Source of the DNA: CAZWVM01 sp964637705 | GTDB lineage: Bacteria > UBA8481 | Reading direction: 5' to 3' | Assembly: GCA_964637705.1 (NCBI GenBank) | Contig: CAZWVM010000190.1 | Coordinates: 1 to 6,557, forward strand | DNA: 6,557 nt | Shown: positions 1-5,149 of the stretch, one piece after another | How positions within the stretch are numbered: the stretch's first letter is position 1 | How the letters are laid out: the number at the start of each line of letters is the position of its first letter | Notes under the pieces: generated by a model | Databases searched by the model: none | What the model saw: only the letters and a program-made list of their open reading frames with translations | What the model was told of the DNA's origin: nothing | Position numbers and translations under genes: made by a program

Positions 1-86
1 TTGATTCGATTCCTGATCTTCTCGGTGTTCTCCGCGCCTCTGTGCCTCAGTGGCTATGCACAACTTCTTCGGATTTGCCGGAAATC
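1..86. other. Non-coding left edge, downstream of the Crp-like gene
   Basis: No gene is supported here. The segment follows the stop codon of the minus-strand Crp-like regulator and runs off the window. It holds a small hairpin next to the stop codon and a degenerate 8-bp repeat, listed separately. The short plus-strand frames that begin here continue antisense into the regulator and show no recognisable protein family, so they are treated as shadows. Confidence 0.6.
21..53 (-). repeat. Degenerate 8-bp tandem repeat, four copies
   Basis: Read on the minus strand, four consecutive units follow one another: CCACTGAG, GCACAGAG, GCGCGGAG and AACACCGAG (the last with one extra base). The shared pattern is roughly NCRCNGAG, and the variable fifth base of the 8-mer is T, A, G and C in turn. 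Similar CACAGAG-type strings are, from general memory, common between genes in several GC-rich environmental bacteria. The tract lies wholly outside coding sequence. Its function is unknown. Confidence 0.55.
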
Positions 87-87
87 C
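71..87 (-). terminator. Small hairpin at the stop codon of the Crp-like gene
   Basis: GGATTT and AAATCC form a perfect 6-bp inverted repeat around a 5-nt spacer (on the minus strand GGATTT-CCGGC-AAATCC). It shares one base with the TAG stop codon at 87-89. Its position at the 3' end of a likely operon suggests a terminator or an mRNA-end-stabilising hairpin. The stem is short and no T-tract follows on the minus strand (GAAGAAGTTG comes next), so a classical intrinsic terminator is not well supported. Confidence 0.3.
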
Positions 88-701
88 TACGCGCCCGGCT
101 TCAACAGCCTCTTCAGGCTTCGGACATCCACCACCTCCACCTTGTCCGTGTAGGCCCGCAGGCGGCCCAGCTCCGAGAATTCCTTCAGCACCTTGTCGAC
201 CTCCGAGCGCGGAAGTCCCGCGAAGTCGGCGATGTCCTGGGGTGAGAGGTAGGTCGTGGGCGGCCCGGCAGTGTTGGTGTCGAGCTTCCAGAGGATGACG
301 TCGATGACGCGGAGCTTCGGGTTCTCGATGGAGAGGTTGGTGAGGTGGCGATAGGACTGGACGATGCGCTGCGAGAGGATGCGGCCCAGTTGAAAGGCGA
401 AGTGAGGCTGGGCGGTGACGAGGGCCTGGAGGCCGCGGAGATCGAGCGCGAGGACGGTGACATCGGTCTGCGCGATCGCGGTCGCGGTGCGGGGTTTTCC
501 CTCCAACACCCCCATCTCGCCGAAGATGTCGCCCGGCTTGAGAATCGCGAGGATCTTCTCGACGCCCTCGGAGATCTTGACGATCGCGACGTCGCCCTCG
601 TGGATGACGAAGCACTCGTTCCCGAGTTCGAACTCGCAGAAGACGATGTCGCCTGCGGCGTAGGTGCGGCCGAATTTCTCGATGAGCGCCCCCCCGATCA
701 C
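87..701 (-). CDS. Crp/Fnr-family transcriptional regulator (cyclic-nucleotide-binding domain plus winged HTH)
   Basis: This 204-residue protein has the two-domain build of Crp/Fnr regulators: an effector-binding beta barrel (about residues 10-90), a long dimerisation helix (about 95-125) and a winged helix-turn-helix (about 145-200). The phosphate-binding cassette is near-canonical: GDIFGEMGVLEGKPRTATA at 57-75, with Glu62 and the Arg71-Thr72 pair that contacts a cyclic-nucleotide phosphate in family members. cAMP or cGMP binding is therefore plausible. The HTH reads LSPQDIADFAGLPRSEVDKVL; at the recognition helix E. coli Crp has RETVGR and this protein RSEVDK, so its operator should differ. 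The GTG start overlaps the preceding TGA as GTGA, with GGAG 7 nt upstream. The start leaves a shorter N-terminal lead than E. coli Crp. A run of seven G lies in codons 3-5. It was probably co-transcribed with the HTH-less cyclic-nucleotide-fold gene upstream. Confidence 0.9.
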   Translation of the reverse strand: MIGGALIEKFGRTYAAGDIVFCEFELGNECFVIHEGDVAIVKISEGVEKILAILKPGDIFGEMGVLEGKPRTATAIAQTDVTVLALDLRGLQALVTAQPHFAFQLGRILSQRIVQSYRHLTNLSIENPKLRVIDVILWKLDTNTAGPPTTYLSPQDIADFAGLPRSEVDKVLKEFSELGRLRAYTDKVEVVDVRSLKRLLKPGA

Positions 702-1351
702 AGCTTGTCTCCGAAGACGTCCATGACGCCCTTGAGGCGGTGGTAGGCGGCCTGGGCCCGCGCGTCGTCGGGGTAGGCCTGGACCAACCCCTCGTAGATC
801 TGCAGCGCGACCTCGATCTCGCCGTCCTTCTCGCAGAGCCCCGCGAGGTGAATGGCGGCCTCGAGCTGCTCCTCGCCGCGTGGGTCCGTCTCGAGGTATC
901 GGCCGTAGGCGTAGCGCGCCGCCCGGTTCATGCCCTTGCGGCGGAAATGGTCGGCGATGACGCGCAGGCCCGAGGCGGTTTCGACCGACGGCGCCGCGCC
1001 GCCGCGCAGCCGCCGGACGATCATCTCGTCGATCTCCCTCAATTCCGCGCAGAGGGAGGTGATGACCTTGAGGCCGATCGCGACGTTGTTGGTGAGCATG
1101 TTTCGGAGCTCGTCGGGCTCGATCTTGGTCGCGGAGACGTTGGTCACCGCCCGGGCGTTGGCGATGCGGCCGGGACCACCGAGGGAGTCCGAAAGCCCCA
1201 CGATCTCGCCCGATGTCGCGCTTCGCGGGGGACAGCCCACGACCTCGCGCGTCAGTTCCACCCGGCCGCCGCGGATGACATAGATCGGGCCCGAGGAATC
1301 GTTCTCGAAATAGATCACGGCGCCTTCCTTGAAAGCCACTTCCTCAGCCAC
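698..1351 (-). CDS. Cyclic-nucleotide-binding-fold protein with C-terminal TPR-like helices, no HTH
   Basis: The N-terminal ~115 residues match the cyclic-nucleotide-binding fold: FKEGAVIYFEND at 7-18, then YVIRGGRVELTRE, then a phosphate-cassette position reading SGEIVGLSDSLGGPGRIANARA (47-68). That cassette departs from the FGE...R(T/S)A consensus, so nucleotide binding may be lost or altered. A helix at 90-115 resembles the Crp dimerisation helix. Instead of a DNA-binding domain, residues ~138-205 form paired helices with TPR spacing (AAIHLAGLCEKDGEIEVALQ, then YEGLVQAYPDD), suggesting a protein-protein interaction module. The GTG start has GGAGG at 1358-1362, 6 nt upstream. The gene begins 21 nt after the sigma-factor stop and ends in a GTGA overlap with the Crp-like gene. 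A regulatory partner of either neighbour is inferred from context only. Confidence 0.82.
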   Translation of the reverse strand: MAEEVAFKEGAVIYFENDSSGPIYVIRGGRVELTREVVGCPPRSATSGEIVGLSDSLGGPGRIANARAVTNVSATKIEPDELRNMLTNNVAIGLKVITSLCAELREIDEMIVRRLRGGAAPSVETASGLRVIADHFRRKGMNRAARYAYGRYLETDPRGEEQLEAAIHLAGLCEKDGEIEVALQIYEGLVQAYPDDARAQAAYHRLKGVMDVFGDKL

Positions 1352-1357
1352 GCGAGT

Positions 1358-1362
1358 CCTCC
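1358..1362 (-). promoter_or_regulatory. Shine-Dalgarno site GGAGG of the cyclic-nucleotide-fold/TPR gene
   Basis: GGAGG on the minus strand stands 6 nt before the GTG at 1351. It supports a GTG start for a protein that otherwise has an unusually short lead before its binding domain. A second in-frame GTG four codons later has a poorer spacing. Confidence 0.7.
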
Positions 1363-1372
1363 GATCGGGCCG

Positions 1373-2686
1373 TCACCGGCCCATCTCCACCATCATGCTG
1401 AACAATTCCTCCGCGAGACGCAGGTGCCGCAGTTTCTTCAAGGCCCTCATCTCGAGTTGTCTCACCCGCTCCCGCGTGATCCCGAGCTCCACCCCCACTT
1501 CCTCCAGCGTGTGCTCGTTCCGCCCCATCAGCCCGAACCTCATCTCGATGATCTTCCGTTCCTTCTCCTGAAGGGTCGAGAGCATCTTGGAGAGGTGCTC
1601 GGTGAAGACGAGGGAGAGAACCGTCTTGTAGGGCGAGACGGCGTACGTGTCCTCCACGACCTCCGCCAGGGACGATTCCTGGGTCGAGAGGAGCGGCGCC
1701 TCCAGGGACGACGGCTCCTGGCTCACCTTCACGATCTCCAGGAGCTTCAACTCCGAGATTCCCATCTCCTTCGCGGTCTCCACGACCGAGGGCTCGCGTC
1801 CGAACTTCTGGGAGAGCGTGCGCGTGGCCTTGATCCAGCGGCTGATGGAGTCGGACATGTGCACGGGCACGCGAATGATGCGCCCCTGGTCCGCGATCGC
1901 GCGGCGGATCGCCTGGCGGATCCACCAGGAGGCGTAGGTCGAGAACTTGAAGCCGCGCCGGTAATCGTAGCGCTCGACGGCGCGTATGAGCCCGAGGTTG
2001 CCCTCGTTGATGAGATCCAGCAGGTGCAGGCCGTGGTAGACGTAGCGCTTGGCGATGGAGACGACGAGGCGGAGGTTCGCCTCGATCAGCGTCCTCTGCG
2101 CCTCCGCGAAGTCGTTCTCGGCGTCGACGAGCTTGCCGGCGAGCTTGGCGAGGTTGCGGCGGTCCTGGCCCTTCACCGGCGGCGGCGCCTCCGCGCCGTC
2201 GACGCGGCGGTACTTGCGCAATTCCTGGGCCGGCAGCCCCGTCTTCTCGCAAATCTCCCGGATCATCGCGAGGCTCTCGCTGATCCTCTTCCCCAGCTCC
2301 AGTTCCCTCTTCGGGTCCAACAGGGGCGTTCGACCGATCTCCTGGATGTAGATCTGCAGGGGATCCAGCTCCGCGAAGGAGACCTTCTCCGGCACGTCCT
2401 CCGCGTCCGTGTCCTCCGGCGTGGCCGCGTCGACGATCGAGATCCCGGCCGACTCGAGCGCGGCCTCCAGAAGCGCGAACTCCGCGGGGTCGTTGTCGAT
2501 CGAGACGCCCGTGATCTCCATGAGCTGCTCGACGCTGATGCGGCGGCGGTCGGCCGACGAGAGGACGCGGCGCCAGACCTCCTCGGAGATCCCCAGCCCG
2601 GGGGGCAGGGGCGCGGTGACCTTCGCGGATGCCGCGGAGGACTTTCGTCCCCTCGGCGCTCCCTTCACCTTCGCTCTCCTAGCCAC
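1373..2686 (-). CDS. RNA polymerase sigma-70-family factor (RpoD/SigA-like)
   Basis: This 437-residue protein should bind core RNA polymerase and direct promoter recognition. In order: a basic N-tail (1-25), a region 1.1-like helical domain (~35-87), region 1.2 (DPLQIYIQEIGRTPLL, 108-123), a short non-conserved insert (~138-195), region 2 (~200-277, with FSTYASWWIRQ), region 3 (~285-360) and region 4 (~365-425) ending in an HTH with TRERVRQLE, which keeps the Arg-Glu...Gln residues that read the -35 element in E. coli sigma-70. In region 2.4 the Gln equivalent to Gln437 is kept (Gln258), but the Thr440 equivalent is Arg261. The start is GTG with GGGAG 7 nt upstream. It overlaps the acylphosphatase end by 8 bp. 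Region 1.1 argues for a primary sigma; the Arg261 change and the placement behind unrelated genes argue for a group 2 factor. The subgroup is unresolved. Confidence 0.93.
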   Translation of the reverse strand: MARRAKVKGAPRGRKSSAASAKVTAPLPPGLGISEEVWRRVLSSADRRRISVEQLMEITGVSIDNDPAEFALLEAALESAGISIVDAATPEDTDAEDVPEKVSFAELDPLQIYIQEIGRTPLLDPKRELELGKRISESLAMIREICEKTGLPAQELRKYRRVDGAEAPPPVKGQDRRNLAKLAGKLVDAENDFAEAQRTLIEANLRLVVSIAKRYVYHGLHLLDLINEGNLGLIRAVERYDYRRGFKFSTYASWWIRQAIRRAIADQGRIIRVPVHMSDSISRWIKATRTLSQKFGREPSVVETAKEMGISELKLLEIVKVSQEPSSLEAPLLSTQESSLAEVVEDTYAVSPYKTVLSLVFTEHLSKMLSTLQEKERKIIEMRFGLMGRNEHTLEEVGVELGITRERVRQLEMRALKKLRHLRLAEELFSMMVEMGR

Positions 2687-2975
2687 GGTCCATCTCCCAC
2701 GAGGAAACTACATGGAAACCCGGCTCGTTGACAACCGGCATCTCCCGCGCCTCCACGCCCGCGACATCGGCGGCCGAAGGTCCCCTCCGGAGGCAGGCCA
2801 GGAACTCCTCCAGGACCGCCTCGTCGGCCTCCGCCTCGACGCCCACGCGCCCGTCCTCGAGGTTGGCGACGCGGCCGGCGACGCCGAGGCGCACGGCGGT
2901 CTTCAGGACGAAGTAGCGGTAGCCCACGCCCTGCACGATGCCGCGGACCGTGAAACGGCGGCGGATGCGCGTCAT
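2679..2975 (-). CDS. acyP: Acylphosphatase
   Basis: This 98-residue protein is predicted to hydrolyse carboxyl-phosphate bonds of acyl phosphates (EC 3.6.1.7) in the cytoplasm. The family signature is clear: VRGIVQGVGYRYFV at 10-23, with catalytic Arg20, then GRVANLEDGRVGVEAE at 34-49, with catalytic Asn38, followed by the usual FLACLRRGPSAADV stretch. Length is typical of the single-domain family, and the HypF-type extension is absent. The ATG start lies 2 nt after the xdhC stop. An in-frame GTG two codons earlier would create a GTGA overlap with that stop, so the true N-terminus may be 2 residues longer. The gene's end overlaps the sigma-factor start by 8 bp. The longer open frame upstream is only a shadow of xdhC. 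Confidence 0.93.
   Translation of the reverse strand: MTRIRRRFTVRGIVQGVGYRYFVLKTAVRLGVAGRVANLEDGRVGVEAEADEAVLEEFLACLRRGPSAADVAGVEAREMPVVNEPGFHVVSSWEMDRG
2694..2698 (-). promoter_or_regulatory. Shine-Dalgarno site GGGAG of the sigma-factor gene
   Basis: GGGAG lies 7 nt before the GTG at 2686, inside the last codons of the acylphosphatase gene. It decides for the GTG start, because the next in-frame methionine is at residue 56, beyond the start of the region 1.1-like domain. The overlap implies translational coupling between the two genes. Confidence 0.6.
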
Positions 2976-2977
2976 CG

Positions 2978-3850
2978 TCACGCCCCGGGAGATCCCCCGT
3001 CCCGCGGCGCAAGCCCGGGGATTTTCCGGCCCGCGGGGGAATCCCAGAAGAGGGTGGATAGGGAGACCTGCGCGCCGCCCCGGACGACCGAGAGGATCTC
3101 CGCCATCACCGCGACCGCGATCTCCTCGGGCGTCTCCGACCCGACGTCCAGCCCGGCCGGCGCCTTCACCCGCCGCAGGGCCTCCTCGGACACGCCGTCC
3201 GCGAGGTAGTCGCGGCAGAATTCGACGAAGCGCTTCTTCGACGTGACGAGTCCGAGGTATCCGAAAGGGCGCTCGACAAGGCGCCGGAAGACGGCCGCGT
3301 CGTGGTTGTGGCCGCGCGTGGCGATGAGGACGGCCACGTGGGCTCCGTCCGGAATCTCCGCCGGGATCTCCTCGAAGGATTTCACCACCACGGCGGCGCC
3401 GGGAAAGCGTTCCTCGTTCGCGAACCCGGGATGATCGTCCAGGACGCGCGTCTCGAAGCCGAGCGGCCCGGCCACGGCGTGCAGCGCCTGGGCGATGTGG
3501 CCGGCTCCGACGAGGCAGAGCACCGGCCGGGGCATGATCCGTTCCACGTAAACCTCCATGGTGCCACCGCACCTCAATCCGTAATCCGCGGCCTCGCGTT
3601 CGTTCAGCGTGAAGGAGAGAAGGAGGGGTTTCGCGGATGAGCCGAAGAGCTCGCGGCCGCGCGCGTAGACCTCCGCCTCGATGCAACCGCCGCAGATCGT
3701 CCCGAGGAACGTCCCGTCCTCGCGGACGAGCATCTTCGCTCCCGCCTTGCGCGGGGTCGAACCCTGCGTGGCGACGACGGTCGCGAGGACCGCGCGCTCG
3801 CCGCGGCCGAGGAGCCGGTCGAGCTCGGCGAAGAGCGCGGCGTCATTCAT
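2978..3850 (-). CDS. xdhC: XdhC/CoxI-family molybdoenzyme maturation factor
   Basis: XdhC-family proteins bind molybdenum cofactor and help its sulfuration and insertion into xanthine dehydrogenase or related hydroxylases; CoxI is the CO-dehydrogenase-linked version. The N-terminal XdhC/CoxI domain (~8-105) shows ATQGSTPRKAGAKML (27-41), GTICGGCIEAEV (50-61) with a conserved Gly-Gly-Cys, and GLRCGGTMEVYVE (91-103). The C-terminal Rossmann-like domain (~109-255) has VGAGHIAQAL (114-123), IATRGHNHD (176-184), YLGLVTSKKRF (198-208) and APAGLDVGSETPEEIAVAVMAEI. Both domains are complete, so the 290-residue length is full. No molybdenum hydroxylase subunit lies in the window. The ATG start has no clear Shine-Dalgarno sequence. 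Whether it serves xanthine dehydrogenase, CO dehydrogenase or another hydroxylase cannot be told from sequence; the symbol denotes the family. Confidence 0.88.
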   Translation of the reverse strand: MNDAALFAELDRLLGRGERAVLATVVATQGSTPRKAGAKMLVREDGTFLGTICGGCIEAEVYARGRELFGSSAKPLLLSFTLNEREAADYGLRCGGTMEVYVERIMPRPVLCLVGAGHIAQALHAVAGPLGFETRVLDDHPGFANEERFPGAAVVVKSFEEIPAEIPDGAHVAVLIATRGHNHDAAVFRRLVERPFGYLGLVTSKKRFVEFCRDYLADGVSEEALRRVKAPAGLDVGSETPEEIAVAVMAEILSVVRGGAQVSLSTLFWDSPAGRKIPGLAPRDGGSPGA

Positions 3851-3861
3851 GGAGAAACCGT

Positions 3862-3889
3862 GAGAAGCGAGGGGCGAGGGGTGAGGAGG
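3862..3889 (+). repeat. Four degenerate heptamers of GAGRRGN type
   Basis: Four consecutive 7-mers read GAGAAGC, GAGGGGC, GAGGGGT and GAGGAGG on the plus strand. They lie between the thrC stop and the xdhC start and abut the hairpin at 3885-3910. The heptamer resembles GAGGAGT in the right-edge repeat, which is read there on the minus strand. The tract is non-coding and its function is unknown. Confidence 0.5.
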
Positions 3890-3910
3890 ACGGAGGCGAC
3901 TCCGTCCGCC
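3885..3910 (-). terminator. GC-rich hairpin after thrC
   Basis: GGACGGAG (3888-3895) and CTCCGTCC (3900-3907) form a perfect 8-bp inverted repeat with a 4-nt loop. After one mismatch, two more G-C pairs extend it to 3885/3910. It begins about 19 bp after the thrC stop and lies before xdhC. It is very stable, but no T-run follows on the minus strand (CACCCCTCGCCC comes next). It may be a Rho-assisted terminator, an RNA-processing or 3'-end-protecting hairpin, or a partial attenuator between two operon halves. Confidence 0.45.
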
Positions 3911-3928
3911 GTCCGTGATCCGGATTCA

Positions 3929-5149
3929 TCATTTCGATCCGTAGACCTCCAGCGCCTTCTCCACCGATTCGATCTTCGTGGAGACGACAGGGAGTTCCGG
4001 CAGGCGCTTCGTCACGGCCTCGACGTCCTTGAGGCCGTTGCCCGTGATGAGGACGACGACGCGATCGCCGGCCCTGAAGACGCCCTCTCGCGCGGCCCTC
4101 AGAAGCGCGGCATGGGCGCAGGCCGCGGCCGGCTCGGCGAAGATGCCCGTGCGGCGCGCGAGCAGGCGCTGCGCCTCGAGGATCGCGTCGTCGGTGACCC
4201 TCATCGCGCGGCCGCCCGATTCGCGCACGCCCCGCACGGCCGCGCGGCCGTCGCGGGGGAAATCGACCGAGATGGAGTCCGCGATCGTCGTGGCCGTGAC
4301 GGGGCGGATGACTCCGTCACCGTCGAGGGCATTGGAGATCGCCGCGGAATTCTCGGACTGCGCGGCGAGGAAGCGCGGCATGCGGTCGACGAGCCCGAAG
4401 TCGCGGGCCTCGCGGAAGCCCTTGGCCGCCCCGGAGATGATGTTGCCGTCGCCGACGGAGACGACGACCCAGTCCGGAACCTCCCAGTCAAGGTCCTCCA
4501 ACACCTCGAAGGCGACCGTCTTCTTGCCCTCGCGCGTATAGGGGTTGTAGCCCGTGTTGCGGTTGTACCATCCGAAGCGGGCGCTCGCGGCCAAGGAGAG
4601 ATCGCAGGCCGCGTCGTAGTTGCCGTCGACGAGGAAGAGGCGGGCGCCGAAGGTCACGAGCTGGGCGATCTTGCCGCGCGGCGCGGTGCGGGGGACGAAG
4701 ATGAAGGGCGAGACGCCGGCGGAGGCGCCGAGGCAGGCGAAGGCGGCGGCGGCGTTCCCGGTCGAGGCGGCGCAGACATCGCGCTTCCCGATCTCCTTCG
4801 CTCGACCCAGGACGACCGCGGAGGCGCGATCCTTGAAGGAGGCGGAGGGCAGGCGGCCGTCGTCCTTGAACCAGAGGGCGCCGAGGCCGAGTTCCGCGGC
4901 GAGGTCGTCGCGGCGCAGCAGGGGCGTCCCGCCGACCGGCAAGGGCGGCAGGGAGTCGGCGGAGGCGAGGGGGAGAAGCGGGAGGTAGCGGCCGAGGCCC
5001 TTCGCACCGCCGAAGGATGAGCGCTTCACCTTCACGTCGGCGTAGGCGACCTCGCAGTTGCCGCCGCAGGCGGCGCAGACGTAGGCCTCGGGGGCCGCGG
5101 GCGTCTCCGCGCCGCATTCCAGGCAAAACAGCGACCGAATCAGGCCCAT
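3929..5149 (-). CDS. thrC: Threonine synthase (PLP-dependent)
   Basis: This 406-residue enzyme converts O-phospho-L-homoserine to L-threonine (EC 4.2.3.1). A short N-terminal zinc-ribbon-like motif (Cys9, Cys12, Cys25, Cys28) precedes the fold-type II PLP domain. Diagnostic sites are GGTPLL (73-78), SASFKDRAS (102-110) with PLP lysine Lys106, STGNAAAA (129-136), a VGDGNIISG loop, and ITGNGLKD (368-375) near the C-terminus, typical of threonine synthase. The length fits the shorter bacterial/archaeal type. The reading frame is open for 61 more codons upstream, but those codons overlap the unknown gene. The chosen ATG has GAGGTG 6 nt upstream and begins the Cys-ribbon directly. It overlaps the upstream gene by 10 bp, implying coupling. 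A threonine deaminase-like function is unlikely given TGNGLKD. Confidence 0.94.
   Translation of the reverse strand: MGLIRSLFCLECGAETPAAPEAYVCAACGGNCEVAYADVKVKRSSFGGAKGLGRYLPLLPLASADSLPPLPVGGTPLLRRDDLAAELGLGALWFKDDGRLPSASFKDRASAVVLGRAKEIGKRDVCAASTGNAAAAFACLGASAGVSPFIFVPRTAPRGKIAQLVTFGARLFLVDGNYDAACDLSLAASARFGWYNRNTGYNPYTREGKKTVAFEVLEDLDWEVPDWVVVSVGDGNIISGAAKGFREARDFGLVDRMPRFLAAQSENSAAISNALDGDGVIRPVTATTIADSISVDFPRDGRAAVRGVRESGGRAMRVTDDAILEAQRLLARRTGIFAEPAAACAHAALLRAAREGVFRAGDRVVVLITGNGLKDVEAVTKRLPELPVVSTKIESVEKALEVYGSK

Noticed and set aside
1344..2252. 302-codon minus-strand open frame inside the sigma gene
   Set aside because: It is another frame of the same strand as the sigma factor, Arg/Gly/Ala-rich with no motif. 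The sigma frame is unambiguous.
740..2731. 663-codon plus-strand open frame
   Set aside because: It is antisense to the sigma factor and the cyclic-nucleotide-fold/TPR gene. Its translation is low-complexity, rich in Arg, Leu, Asp and Ala, with no family motif, as expected for antisense frames in GC-rich coding DNA.
2976..3686. Long N-terminal extension of the acylphosphatase
   Set aside because: It overlaps xdhC in another frame. The acylphosphatase domain is complete from the ATG at 2975, and the extension is Arg/Gly-rich shadow sequence.
3860..5020. 386-codon plus-strand open frame
   Set aside because: It is antisense to thrC, has biased composition (Gly, Ala, Arg, Asp, Glu) and no recognisable motif.
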